Positions 1 through 7,579 of a stretch of DNA of 64,000 nt are shown in pieces. This stretch comes from Mycolicibacter sp. MU0102 (lineage in GTDB: Bacteria > Actinomycetota > Actinomycetes > Mycobacteriales > Mycobacteriaceae). The position numbers were made by a program, and so were the translations under genes. The stretch is from assembly GCF_963378105.1 (NCBI RefSeq), contig NZ_OY726398.1, positions 1,798,001-1,862,000 on the forward strand, written 5' to 3'. The notes beneath the pieces were generated by a model. The model was not told the DNA's origin and searched no databases. It saw only the letters and a list, made by a program, of their open reading frames with translations. The first letter of the stretch is position 1. Every line of letters starts with the position of its first letter.

Positions 1-154
1 TGGCATCGACGTGATCCGTGCCGAGTTCGAGTACGCGGTCAGTCACGAAGGTGCGCTGACCGTTGAGGACATCGTGGATCGCCGGACCCGGATCGGACTG
101 GTGGCTGAAGACCGCGAACGGGTCGTGGCGGTGGCACGCGAGTTTCTCGATTGA
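1..154 (+). CDS. C-terminal end of a GlpD-like glycerol-3-phosphate dehydrogenase (partial)
   Basis: About 50 residues are readable from base 2 to the TGA at 152-154. They contain the acidic pattern EGALTVEDIVDRRTRIG, which resembles the C-terminal helical domain of FAD-dependent glycerol-3-phosphate dehydrogenases (GlpD). That enzyme oxidises glycerol 3-phosphate to dihydroxyacetone phosphate at the membrane. In M. tuberculosis a glpD gene lies just beyond the FAS-II operon, which fits this position. The catalytic FAD domain is outside the window, so the call rests on the tail and on gene order. Confidence 0.7.
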   Translation, partial: GIDVIRAEFEYAVSHEGALTVEDIVDRRTRIGLVAEDRERVVAVAREFLD

Positions 155-166
155 GTCGACCCATAA

Positions 167-184
167 CGGAACTGATTCGTATCG
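167..184. promoter_or_regulatory. Imperfect TetR-type operator upstream of the TetR gene
   Basis: The 7-bp arm CGGAACT is followed by GATT and a degenerate second arm (4 of 7 positions match). The same arm forms the perfect palindrome at 869-886. It lies 17 bp before the TetR start, so it is a plausible autoregulatory half of a shared operator. Confidence 0.4.
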
Positions 185-200
185 ACTAGGCTGGCGCGTT

Positions 201-827
201 ATGGGAGCCCAGGAACCCGCGCCCGCATCGAGACCGGGGCGAAGCCCGGGACGCCTTGACCGGACCCGCGACCCCGCGATCCTCGATGCGGCGCTGCAGG
301 GTGTGGCCGAGGTGGGCTATGACCGGTTGAGCATGGACGACATCGCGGCTCGCGCCGGTGTCGGCAAGGCTGCGATCTATCGGCGCTGGCCGTCGAAAGA
401 GGTGGTGGTGGCCGATGCGATCGCGCACTGGCGTAGACGGCAGGGGCCGGTCGAGCCGCCCAACACCGGCAGCCTGCGCGGTGACATCGACGCGCTGGTT
501 GCCGCGGCACCCGAGTTCGACGAATCGGGAATGGAAACAATGAAAGTCGTCGTCGGAGTCGCGACGGCGGCGATGCACAATCCGGTGCTGGCGGCAGCGC
601 TGGACGATCTGGTGCTCGACCCGCCGCGCCACGTGGTACGGGTGCTGCTCGATCAGGCGAGGGCGCGCGGCGAGATCCCGGCCGGTCGCGACCTGAGTCT
701 GATTCCCGATGTGGCGTTGGGCCTCAATGTGCTGCGGGTGATGACCGGCCGCCCCGTCGACCGCGTCTTTTTCCGGCGCGTATTGGAGGACGTCATCCTT
801 CCGCTCGCCGGCAATCCATCTCCGTAG
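201..827 (+). CDS. TetR-family transcriptional regulator
   Basis: A 208-residue protein with an N-terminal TetR helix-turn-helix at roughly residues 25-70 (LSMDDIAARAGVGKAAIYRRW). A helical ligand-binding domain follows, like those of TetR proteins with a C-terminal type-11 domain. The ATG at 201 was chosen because TetR proteins usually have a short tail before the HTH, and an upstream extension to 63 would overlap the glpD-like gene. It lies directly before the FAD monooxygenase gene in the same direction. Related palindromes sit before both genes (167-184 and 869-886), suggesting that it represses itself and the monooxygenase. The inducer is unknown. Confidence 0.88.
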   Translation: MGAQEPAPASRPGRSPGRLDRTRDPAILDAALQGVAEVGYDRLSMDDIAARAGVGKAAIYRRWPSKEVVVADAIAHWRRRQGPVEPPNTGSLRGDIDALVAAAPEFDESGMETMKVVVGVATAAMHNPVLAAALDDLVLDPPRHVVRVLLDQARARGEIPAGRDLSLIPDVALGLNVLRVMTGRPVDRVFFRRVLEDVILPLAGNPSP

Positions 828-868
828 CCGGTTGCGCCCAGCATCGGAGCGTGCCACATTGGATTAGG

Positions 869-886
869 CGGAACTAATCAGTTCCG
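869..886. promoter_or_regulatory. Perfect palindromic operator before the monooxygenase gene
   Basis: CGGAACT-AATC-AGTTCCG is an 18-bp inverted repeat with two perfect 7-bp arms. It lies 20 bp before the ATG at 906, overlapping where the promoter or 5' UTR should be. One arm recurs upstream of the adjacent TetR gene, so this is the probable binding site of that repressor. Confidence 0.6.
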
Positions 887-905
887 TTTATGGCCGGAGG
901 TGGCG

Positions 906-2498
906 ATGACTGACAACCGAGTCCCGGTACTGATCGTCGGCGCGGGCGCGGGCGGCCTGAGTGCCTGCGCGCTGCTGGCCAAACACGGCGTGCGCTCTCT
1001 TGTGATCGAGAAACGTCGCGAGATCTTCATCTATCCCAAAGCCCGCAACCTGAGCTTTCGCAGCCTGGAGATCCTGCGCGGCCTGGGTCTGGCGGACCAG
1101 GTGCACGCGGTGGCTGACGGTGTGTCGGACATGCTCACCAAGACCACGCTCACCAGCGCCCAGGACAGGCGTGCCTTTGACCTCGACGCGGTCTTCGCGC
1201 CGTTTGCCGGTACGAGCCCGGAGCCGTCCGCGCAGTACTGCCCACAAAGCGCACTGGAACCGATGCTCTTGGAACACATCCGCGGACAGGGCAGTGAGGT
1301 TCGCTACGGAACCGAATTGTGCTCCTTCGAGCAGGACGACACCGGAGTCACCGCCGTCGTGCGCAACCTCGACACCGGCAGCACCGAGGTGGTGCGCGCC
1401 GACTACCTGATCGCCGCCGACGGTGTGCGCAGCCCGGCACGCGAGGCGCTTGGCATACCGACCTCTGGGCACGGGGCGTTGCCGATCTACGTCGTATTCA
1501 TCTACTTTCGCGGCCCCTGGCGGCAGTTCGTTCCGCAACTCGGTGACGGTGACGCCATTCAGGTGGCCAACGACGATGTGGACGGCATCTTTCTGCCGGT
1601 CCGCGACGACTTCGGCATGTTCCTCACCACCTATCTGCCCGGGCGGGGCGAGACCGCCGAGCAGTTCACCCCCGATCACTGCCGCCAGTTGCTCACCCGG
1701 GCGATCGGTGCGCACATCGATATCGAGATCGTCGAGGTGACGCCGTGGCAGCCCTACGAGCGGGTTGCCAACCAGTTCCGCTGCGGCAGGGTATTTCTCG
1801 TCGGCGACTCGGCCCACGCCATGCCGCCGTTCAAGGCCGGTGGTGCAAACTGTGCCATCCAGAGCGCGCACAATCTGGCCTGGAAGCTGGCGGCCGTACT
1901 GGCGGGGAAGGCCGATCCTTTGTTGCTGGACACCTACCACGCCGAACGACACCCGGTGGGGCGCTTCAGCGCCCGCCAATCGCTGACCGGGCCGGTGCTG
2001 CCGTTGTTGCGACTCGACGACACCGGATCGGGTCTCTCGCCGGGCGAGGAGGAGCCGATGTTCGCCCTGCTGATCGGCCACCGGTATTGGTCCACCGCGG
2101 TGCTGACCGATGAGCCGCCACCGCCAGACCCCAGCGCTGTCTCATTGGTGTCCGACCTGCACGGCCAGCCCGGCACCCGGGTCCCGCATGTGTGGCTGAC
2201 GCATGGCGGACAACGGGTTTCGACTCTTGACCTGCTGGGGCCGGGCTTCACGGTGCTGACCGGCAGTGACGGGCAGCGGTGGCGGTCCGCCGCAACGCAG
2301 ACCTCGAAGGCGCTGGGTATCGCGCTGACTGTGCATCGGATCGCCGATAAACGGTGGGCCCGCGCCACCGGACTGGCGCCCGACGGCGCGGTGCTGATCC
2401 GCCCGGACGACTTCGTGGGATGGCGCGCCGACGCGCTGCCGGCCGACCCCGACTTCGCGCTGCAGCGCGCGTTGTCGGCGATCCTCGCCCACGGCTGA
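906..2498 (+). CDS. FAD-dependent aromatic-ring monooxygenase
   Basis: A 530-residue flavoprotein of the PHBH/aromatic hydroxylase class. The Rossmann motif GAGAGG is at residues 12-17. The second FAD motif, GDSAH followed by MPPFKAGGANCAIQSAHN, is near residue 300. The C-terminal part resembles the thioredoxin-like tail of PheA/MhpA-type hydroxylases. Such enzymes use NAD(P)H and O2 to hydroxylate phenolic or polyketide-like substrates. The ATG at 906 follows GGAGG (896-900) at ideal spacing, whereas a GTG at 900 would overlap that site. It is preceded by a TetR gene and a palindromic operator, so it is probably induced by its own substrate, which cannot be named. Confidence 0.88.
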   Translation: MTDNRVPVLIVGAGAGGLSACALLAKHGVRSLVIEKRREIFIYPKARNLSFRSLEILRGLGLADQVHAVADGVSDMLTKTTLTSAQDRRAFDLDAVFAPFAGTSPEPSAQYCPQSALEPMLLEHIRGQGSEVRYGTELCSFEQDDTGVTAVVRNLDTGSTEVVRADYLIAADGVRSPAREALGIPTSGHGALPIYVVFIYFRGPWRQFVPQLGDGDAIQVANDDVDGIFLPVRDDFGMFLTTYLPGRGETAEQFTPDHCRQLLTRAIGAHIDIEIVEVTPWQPYERVANQFRCGRVFLVGDSAHAMPPFKAGGANCAIQSAHNLAWKLAAVLAGKADPLLLDTYHAERHPVGRFSARQSLTGPVLPLLRLDDTGSGLSPGEEEPMFALLIGHRYWSTAVLTDEPPPPDPSAVSLVSDLHGQPGTRVPHVWLTHGGQRVSTLDLLGPGFTVLTGSDGQRWRSAATQTSKALGIALTVHRIADKRWARATGLAPDGAVLIRPDDFVGWRADALPADPDFALQRALSAILAHG

Positions 2499-2502
2499 AT
2501 TC

Positions 2503-3069
2503 CTACAGATACCTGCGAACTCGGCTGGAGTAGTCGGCGTACTCGCGGCCATAGTGCTCCCGCATGAATGCTTCCTCGCGCAGCACCTGACGGTTGAACA
2601 GCCACACGCCGGCGAGCAGGTAGATCAACGGAATCCAGCTCGGGAACGCCAGGAATTGGCCGAGCAGTACCAGCCCGAACCCGACATAGATGGGGTTGCG
2701 GCTGATCGCGAACACTCCCGAGGTCACCAGCTTGTCCGGATTGTCGGTGTCGATGCCGACGCGAAAGCTGCTGCCGAAAGCGACCAGGCTCGACACGACG
2801 AACAGCAGGCCGGCGAAACAGCAGGCGACTGCGGCCCACGAGATGGCTTCGGATCGCCAGAACCGCTCGGAGCCCACCAACGGCCACCCGAAGGCGCCGG
2901 CGAACACCACATAGAAGTAGACCAGCGCGAAGGGTGGAATCAGGAAGTCCTTGCGATCTGTGCTGCCGAAGTGCATGGCGTCGGTTCCATTGCGGCGCAG
3001 CATGATCAGGCGAGCAACGACCAGGATGGGGCAGAGCGCGAGCGCTAAGGCGGCGAGATATCCGGGCAT
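2503..3069 (-). CDS. Isoprenylcysteine carboxyl methyltransferase-like membrane protein
   Basis: A 188-residue protein with four to five hydrophobic membrane segments. The C-terminal signature includes ISRNPIYVGF and REEAFMREHYGREY and ends at YSSRVRRYL. This is typical of the ICMT/PEMT-like membrane methyltransferases that bind SAM in their last third. The bacterial members methylate small molecules or lipids, and the substrate here is unknown. The ATG at 3069 is preceded by GGAAGGA at good spacing. It converges on the monooxygenase gene with a 4-bp gap and lies downstream of the LysR gene in the same direction. A 20-bp palindrome at 3106-3125 sits before the start. Confidence 0.85.
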   Translation of the reverse strand: MPGYLAALALALCPILVVARLIMLRRNGTDAMHFGSTDRKDFLIPPFALVYFYVVFAGAFGWPLVGSERFWRSEAISWAAVACCFAGLLFVVSSLVAFGSSFRVGIDTDNPDKLVTSGVFAISRNPIYVGFGLVLLGQFLAFPSWIPLIYLLAGVWLFNRQVLREEAFMREHYGREYADYSSRVRRYL

Positions 3070-3105
3070 CGGAATCCTTCCGGTTCCAGGCGGCCACAAC
3101 CAACT

Positions 3106-3125
3106 AATTCATCACACGATGAATT
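3106..3125. promoter_or_regulatory. 20-bp perfect palindrome upstream of the ICMT-like gene
   Basis: AATTCATC-ACAC-GATGAATT has two perfect 8-bp arms and lies 37 bp before the ICMT-like start and 24 bp after the lysR stop. No T-run follows on either strand, so it looks more like an operator than a terminator. The protein that would bind it is not identified. Confidence 0.45.
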
Positions 3126-3148
3126 GTCTGGGGTGGGGGTACCGGTTG

Positions 3149-4027
3149 TCAAGGGCGTCCACGCAGGATGAGATCTCGCACGGCTGAACTGGTGTGGGGC
3201 TGCCACAGCGCCTGCAGGGGCACCAGCAGCGGCTCGTCGAGATCGACGACGGTGACGGTGCCGTCGAGGGTGCGGCCGGCCGGTGCGGTGACGAACGCGA
3301 CGGCGCTCTCGGTCAGGGCCGCCACCTCAGGCGGGCAGCCCTGCACCCGGCTGACCCGATATTGCGGCTCGAATCCGGCACGCCGGCAGGCGTTGATCAG
3401 AAAGTCGCTGTAGTAGGACGCGCCGGGCGGCGCCCACAGCGCGATCAGTTCGTCGGCGAGATCGGCGATGCGGATACGGGACCGCGCCGCCAGCGGGTGA
3501 TCGGCGGGCACGGCGATCCGCAGCGGGTCGTAGCCGATCACCGCGCCGGCCAGTCGGTCCTGGGGCACCACGGCGCGGCGCAGCCCCAACTGCACGGTGC
3601 CGTCGCGCACCCCGGCGGTCAGCCGATCGGGAAACAGCTGCACGACCGTGAACGATGTGTCGGGCGAGGCGTTGATCGCCGGTTCGATCAGGGCGTAGAC
3701 GTCGTGATTGCTGATCGCAGGGGAGTGCCCGATCACGAACTCATCCGGTTGGGCGCTGGCCGCGGCCCGCGTGTGCGCTGTGAGGGTTCGAGCCGCCGCC
3801 AACAGCGCGCGGCCCTCGTCCAGCAGGGTCTGGCCGGCAGCGGTCAAGGTGACGCGGCGCCCGGCACGCACCAGCAGCGTCACGCCGATCTCCTTCTCCA
3901 GCTGCTGCACCGAATGCGACAACGCCTGCTGTGAGAGGTGCAGCTGTGTGGCGGCGCTGGTGAAGCCGGCGGACTCGGCGACGGCGATGAAGTGGGTCAG
4001 GCGGCGAAGGTCCGGGACCGGGAGCAT
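3149..4027 (-). CDS. LysR-family transcriptional regulator
   Basis: A 292-residue regulator with the N-terminal winged HTH of LysR proteins at about residues 8-66 (FTSAATQLHLSQQALSHSVQQ) and a type-2 periplasmic-binding-like effector domain after it. It is divergent from the SDR gene, the usual arrangement for a LysR regulator and its target. The 107-bp intergenic region contains a perfect 15-bp palindrome and a repeated CATTTGT. The effector ligand is not evident. Confidence 0.9.
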   Translation of the reverse strand: MLPVPDLRRLTHFIAVAESAGFTSAATQLHLSQQALSHSVQQLEKEIGVTLLVRAGRRVTLTAAGQTLLDEGRALLAAARTLTAHTRAAASAQPDEFVIGHSPAISNHDVYALIEPAINASPDTSFTVVQLFPDRLTAGVRDGTVQLGLRRAVVPQDRLAGAVIGYDPLRIAVPADHPLAARSRIRIADLADELIALWAPPGASYYSDFLINACRRAGFEPQYRVSRVQGCPPEVAALTESAVAFVTAPAGRTLDGTVTVVDLDEPLLVPLQALWQPHTSSAVRDLILRGRP

Positions 4028-4042
4028 CGGCCCATGCTAACT

Positions 4043-4089
4043 ACAAATGACATTTGTCGATCCCGCGTATAACTCTGTTTCTCATTTGT
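4043..4089. promoter_or_regulatory. Palindrome and repeated half-site between lysR and the SDR gene
   Basis: ACAAATG-A-CATTTGT (4043-4057) is a perfect palindrome beginning 16 bp from the LysR start codon. The half-site CATTTGT recurs at 4083-4089, exactly 32 bp away, about three helical turns. This arrangement, a strong recognition site plus a spaced activation half-site, is characteristic of LysR-controlled divergent promoters. Confidence 0.55.
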
Positions 4090-4134
4090 ATGGTGGCCGG
4101 TTAGTTTCGTGTTCAGAGACAGAAGGGGACTTCC

Positions 4135-4884
4135 ATGAGTGACTTGACCGGAAAATCGGCAGTGGTGGCCGCGGGGGCCAAGAACCTGGGCGGACTGATC
4201 AGCACCACGCTGGCCTCGCACGGTGTCAACGTCGCGGTGCACTACAACAGCGACAGCTCGGAGCCCGACGCCGACAAGACCGTGGCTGCGGTGCAGGACG
4301 CCGGCGCCAAGGCCATCAAGGTGCAGGGCGACCTGACCGTTCCGGCCAATGTCACCTCCCTCTTCGACGCCGCGGTGGACGCCTTCGGCGGCTTGGACTT
4401 CGCGGTTAACACCGTCGGCAAGGTGCTGCGAAAGCCCATGTTGGAGACCACCGAAGCCGAGTACGACTCGATGTTCGACATCAACGCCAAGTCCGCGTAC
4501 TTCTTTTTGCAGGAGGCCGGTAAGCGCCTCAACGACAACGGCTCGGTGGTGACGATCGTGACCGCGCTGCTGGGGGCGTTCACCGACGGCTACTCCACCT
4601 ATGCCGGCTCCAAGAGTCCGGTCGAGCACTTCACCCGCGCTGCGGCCAAGGAATTCGGGACCCGGGGGATCAATGTCAACAGCGTCGCGCCCGGGCCGAT
4701 GGACACGCCCTTCTTCTACCCGCAGGAGACCCCCGAGCGCGTCGAGTTCCACAAGTCGCAGGCGATGGGCAATCGGTTGACCCAGATCGAGGACATCGCG
4801 CCGCTGGTCCTGTTTCTGCTCGACGGCGGCCACTGGATCACCGGACAGACCGTCTTCGCCAACGGCGGCTACACCACCAGGTGA
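4135..4884 (+). CDS. Short-chain dehydrogenase/reductase (SDR)
   Basis: A 249-residue classical SDR. The nucleotide-binding segment reads VVAAGAKNLGGLIS, a variant of the usual TGxxxGIG. The active-site YxxxK is present in STYAGSKSPVEH, with an upstream serine-poor stretch (VTALLGA) where the catalytic Ser normally is. The tail (GGHWITGQTVFANGGYT) is typical of the FabG-like group. It should reduce or oxidise a keto/hydroxy group with NAD(P)H. It is divergent from the LysR regulator, which probably controls it. The substrate is unknown. Confidence 0.87.
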   Translation: MSDLTGKSAVVAAGAKNLGGLISTTLASHGVNVAVHYNSDSSEPDADKTVAAVQDAGAKAIKVQGDLTVPANVTSLFDAAVDAFGGLDFAVNTVGKVLRKPMLETTEAEYDSMFDINAKSAYFFLQEAGKRLNDNGSVVTIVTALLGAFTDGYSTYAGSKSPVEHFTRAAAKEFGTRGINVNSVAPGPMDTPFFYPQETPERVEFHKSQAMGNRLTQIEDIAPLVLFLLDGGHWITGQTVFANGGYTTR

Positions 4885-4890
4885 TCCCGG

Positions 4891-7419
4891 TCAGTCCCGC
4901 GCCAGTGCCGCTGCCGCTTCCCGCTGTAGATCGGCGAAGCCCTCGCCACTGACGTCGATGACGACGGCCTGGATGCTGCCGCCGGTGAAGGTGCCCGGGT
5001 TCTGGTATTGGTCGGAGACGTTGTCGCCACTGTCGTATCCGACACACAGGCCGTCGCCGGCGAGGGTGAACTTGCCCAGCTGAGCGCGCATCGGACCCGT
5101 GTCCGCGGGGTTGCCGTCAACGTAAAGCGTGGTGGTGCCGAGGGATTCGCCGTATTTACCCGCTTCCTTGCGGACGAATTCCATGCCGAGGGTGTGCTTG
5201 CCGGGCGTCAGTGGCCGCGAGACGAACTCCTGCTCGGGCTTGATGCCGAGGAAGTTGTACACGTAGTGCAGCTTGCCGTCCTTGATGAACAGCACATGCC
5301 CGCCGAACCGGGATCCGTGGGCAAAGAGCACCCCTTGGGCGTCGCGGGCCAGATCGACGTTCGCCACGATCTTGTAGGACCGCCCGCGGATGTTGGCTGC
5401 TACGCCTTCCGGGACCGGAGCGGTATCCGGGTAGTAGGTGTAGCGATCGCGCGGTGGTTCGAACTGCGGCCGGGTGATGGTGAGCAACTCGGTTGCCGTG
5501 CGGTCGTCCAGCGGCAGGACGTAGTTGTCCTTGGCCTCCACGTGCCATGCGTCGATGAGTGCCTTGAGCTTGTCGGGATGTTGGTCGGCAACGTTCGTGG
5601 ATTCGGACCGATCTTCGTCGACGTGGTAGAGCTCCCAGCGGTCCTGATCGAAATGACCTTTGCCGCTGATCGGTGCATGCAGCGTAGAGGCCTTCCAGCC
5701 GTCCTCCCAGATTCCGCGAGTGCCCAGCATGGCGTAGTACTGCCGCTTCTTGGCGGTGGGCGCATCGGGGGAGTCGAAGCTGTAGCGCATCGAGACCCCG
5801 TTGAGCGGGTACTGCTTGACGCCGCGATACTCCCCGGGCATCGGGATGCCGGCCGCATCGAGGATGGTCGGCATGATGTCGGTGGCGTGGTGGTACTGAT
5901 GGCGCACTTGGCCTTTGGCTTTGATGCCGGCGGGCCAGTGGATCACCATGGGGTCGCAGGTGCCGCCGGAGAACTGCGAGTACCGCTTGAACATCTGAAA
6001 CGGTGTGGAGAACGCAGCCGCCCAGCCGGTCGGATAGTGGTTGTAGGTGGCGGGGGTGCCCAGCGTGTCGAGGTAGCGCATGTTCTCGGCTAGGTCATCG
6101 GGGTAGCCGTTGAAGAATTTGTTCTCGTTGACCGAGCCGTTGGGGGAGCCTTCGCCGGAGGCGCCGTTGTCGGCGCAGTAGAAGATCAGCGTGTTGTCCA
6201 ACTGGCCGGTGTGCTCGAGGTAGTCGACGATGCGGCCCACTTGCGCGTCGGTGTATTCGGAGAATCCGGCGAAGACCTCGGCCATCCGGGAGAACAGTCG
6301 TTTCTCGTCGGCATTGAGCGAATTCCACGGCCGTACCGCATCGGCCGGCAACGCGACATCGTCGGGAAGGGGATTCAGCGGCGTCAGTCGGGTGCCCTTG
6401 GGCATGATGCCCTTGTCGATCATCCGGGCCAGCACCCACTCCCGGTACGCCTCGTAGCCGTTATCGAACTTGCCGCGGTACTTCTCGGCGTACTCGGTCG
6501 GGCTGTGGTGCGGGGCGTGATTGGCGCCAGGGCAGAACCACATGTACCAGGGTTTGGACGGATTGCTGGAGCGTTGGTCGCGCAGCATGCGAAGCGCGTT
6601 GTCGGCGAGGTCTTTCGACAGGTGGTAGCCGTCTTCCGGGCTGTAGGGCTGTTCGATGAATCGGTTGTCCTCGACCAGATCGGGGTACCACTGGTTGGTT
6701 TCTCCGCCGAGAAAGCCGTAGAACCGGTCGAAGCCCTTCTGCAGTGGCCATTCGGATTTGCTGCCCCCGCTGGACACGTCTTCTTCGGGAACGTTGTGGT
6801 TCTTGCCGACCCAGAACGTGCTGTACCCGTTGTCCTGGAGCACCTGCCCGATCGTCGCGCACTGTGCGGGCAGGCGGGCCGCCGCGCCGGGGAAGCCGTC
6901 GGATCCCTCGGTGATTGAGGCGAAGCGGTTCACGTGGTGGTTGCGGCCGGTCAAGACGCAGGATCGGGTCGGTGAACACAGCGCGGTGGTGTGCCACTGC
7001 GAGTACGTCAGGCCGTTGTCGGCAAGGCGCTGCATGACGGGCATGTCGATTGCCCCGCCGTACGGCGACCAGGACGCCATTCCGGTGTCGTCGTAGAGCA
7101 CTACCAGCACGTTGGGCGCGTCCTGGGGAGCATGTTTGAGCTCGAAAGGACCCCAGTCGGGCTGCGAATCGCGCACGTCGAGTTCGATCTTGCCGTTGAA
7201 CCCGTCGTTGATCCCGGTGCCATAACCAGGGGCGCCGGCAGTCTCACCGCCGCTGCCTTTGCTTTCGCAGCCGGCCAGTGCCGAGACGCCGGCGCCGCCC
7301 ACCCCCAACGCCGCTAGGCCGCCCAATATCTGGCGTCGTCGCAACATGGCGCGAGGTCGGCCGTCATCGGTCTCGGACTCACCGGTGCTGACTTGCGATG
7401 TCTCGTCGAATGACTCCAT
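4891..7419 (-). CDS. Tat-exported lipoprotein arylsulfatase
   Basis: An 842-residue sulfatase of the alkaline-phosphatase superfamily. It has a twin-arginine signal (RRRQILGG, residues 27-34) ending in a lipobox LAGC at 48-51, so it should be folded in the cytoplasm and anchored outside. The formylglycine signature CSPTR begins at Cys148, and metal-binding Asp residues lie in VLYDDTG near 110. The C-terminal third is the extra beta domain of large mycobacterial AtsA/AtsD-type enzymes. It hydrolyses sulfate esters and needs a formylglycine-generating enzyme encoded elsewhere. The start at 7419 leaves a long N-region before the RR motif. A start at 7347 is also possible, and neither has a strong ribosome site. 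Confidence 0.9.
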   Translation of the reverse strand: MESFDETSQVSTGESETDDGRPRAMLRRRQILGGLAALGVGGAGVSALAGCESKGSGGETAGAPGYGTGINDGFNGKIELDVRDSQPDWGPFELKHAPQDAPNVLVVLYDDTGMASWSPYGGAIDMPVMQRLADNGLTYSQWHTTALCSPTRSCVLTGRNHHVNRFASITEGSDGFPGAAARLPAQCATIGQVLQDNGYSTFWVGKNHNVPEEDVSSGGSKSEWPLQKGFDRFYGFLGGETNQWYPDLVEDNRFIEQPYSPEDGYHLSKDLADNALRMLRDQRSSNPSKPWYMWFCPGANHAPHHSPTEYAEKYRGKFDNGYEAYREWVLARMIDKGIMPKGTRLTPLNPLPDDVALPADAVRPWNSLNADEKRLFSRMAEVFAGFSEYTDAQVGRIVDYLEHTGQLDNTLIFYCADNGASGEGSPNGSVNENKFFNGYPDDLAENMRYLDTLGTPATYNHYPTGWAAAFSTPFQMFKRYSQFSGGTCDPMVIHWPAGIKAKGQVRHQYHHATDIMPTILDAAGIPMPGEYRGVKQYPLNGVSMRYSFDSPDAPTAKKRQYYAMLGTRGIWEDGWKASTLHAPISGKGHFDQDRWELYHVDEDRSESTNVADQHPDKLKALIDAWHVEAKDNYVLPLDDRTATELLTITRPQFEPPRDRYTYYPDTAPVPEGVAANIRGRSYKIVANVDLARDAQGVLFAHGSRFGGHVLFIKDGKLHYVYNFLGIKPEQEFVSRPLTPGKHTLGMEFVRKEAGKYGESLGTTTLYVDGNPADTGPMRAQLGKFTLAGDGLCVGYDSGDNVSDQYQNPGTFTGGSIQAVVIDVSGEGFADLQREAAAALARD

Positions 7420-7481
7420 GGGAATGGAGTATTCGCCAGATGTCGGCCGGCGGATGGCGATTCGGGCCCATTGGCTGCTGG

Positions 7482-7544
7482 CGCGAGCGTGCGCAGTTGT
7501 ACGCCGAAGAACGGCGTGTCGCGGCGCAAACACGCACGCTCGCG
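7482..7544. repeat. Long nested hairpin between accD6 and the arylsulfatase gene
   Basis: A perfect 12-bp inverted repeat (CGCGAGCGTGCG at 7482-7493 and its complement at 7533-7544) encloses a second hairpin ACGCCG-AAGAA-CGGCGT. It lies downstream of the accD6 stop and upstream of the arylsulfatase start, both read on the minus strand. It may terminate or process the FAS-II operon transcript. Hairpins with this GCGAGCGTGCG stem are, to my recollection, common in mycobacterial intergenic regions. Confidence 0.55.
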
Positions 7545-7579
7545 AGCGGGAGGTGCCCCCAGCTCGCGGAGATGACGGG

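Noticed and set aside
1934..3103. A 389-codon minus-strand frame across the monooxygenase and ICMT-like genes
   Set aside because: It runs through two real genes in other frames and has no domain features.
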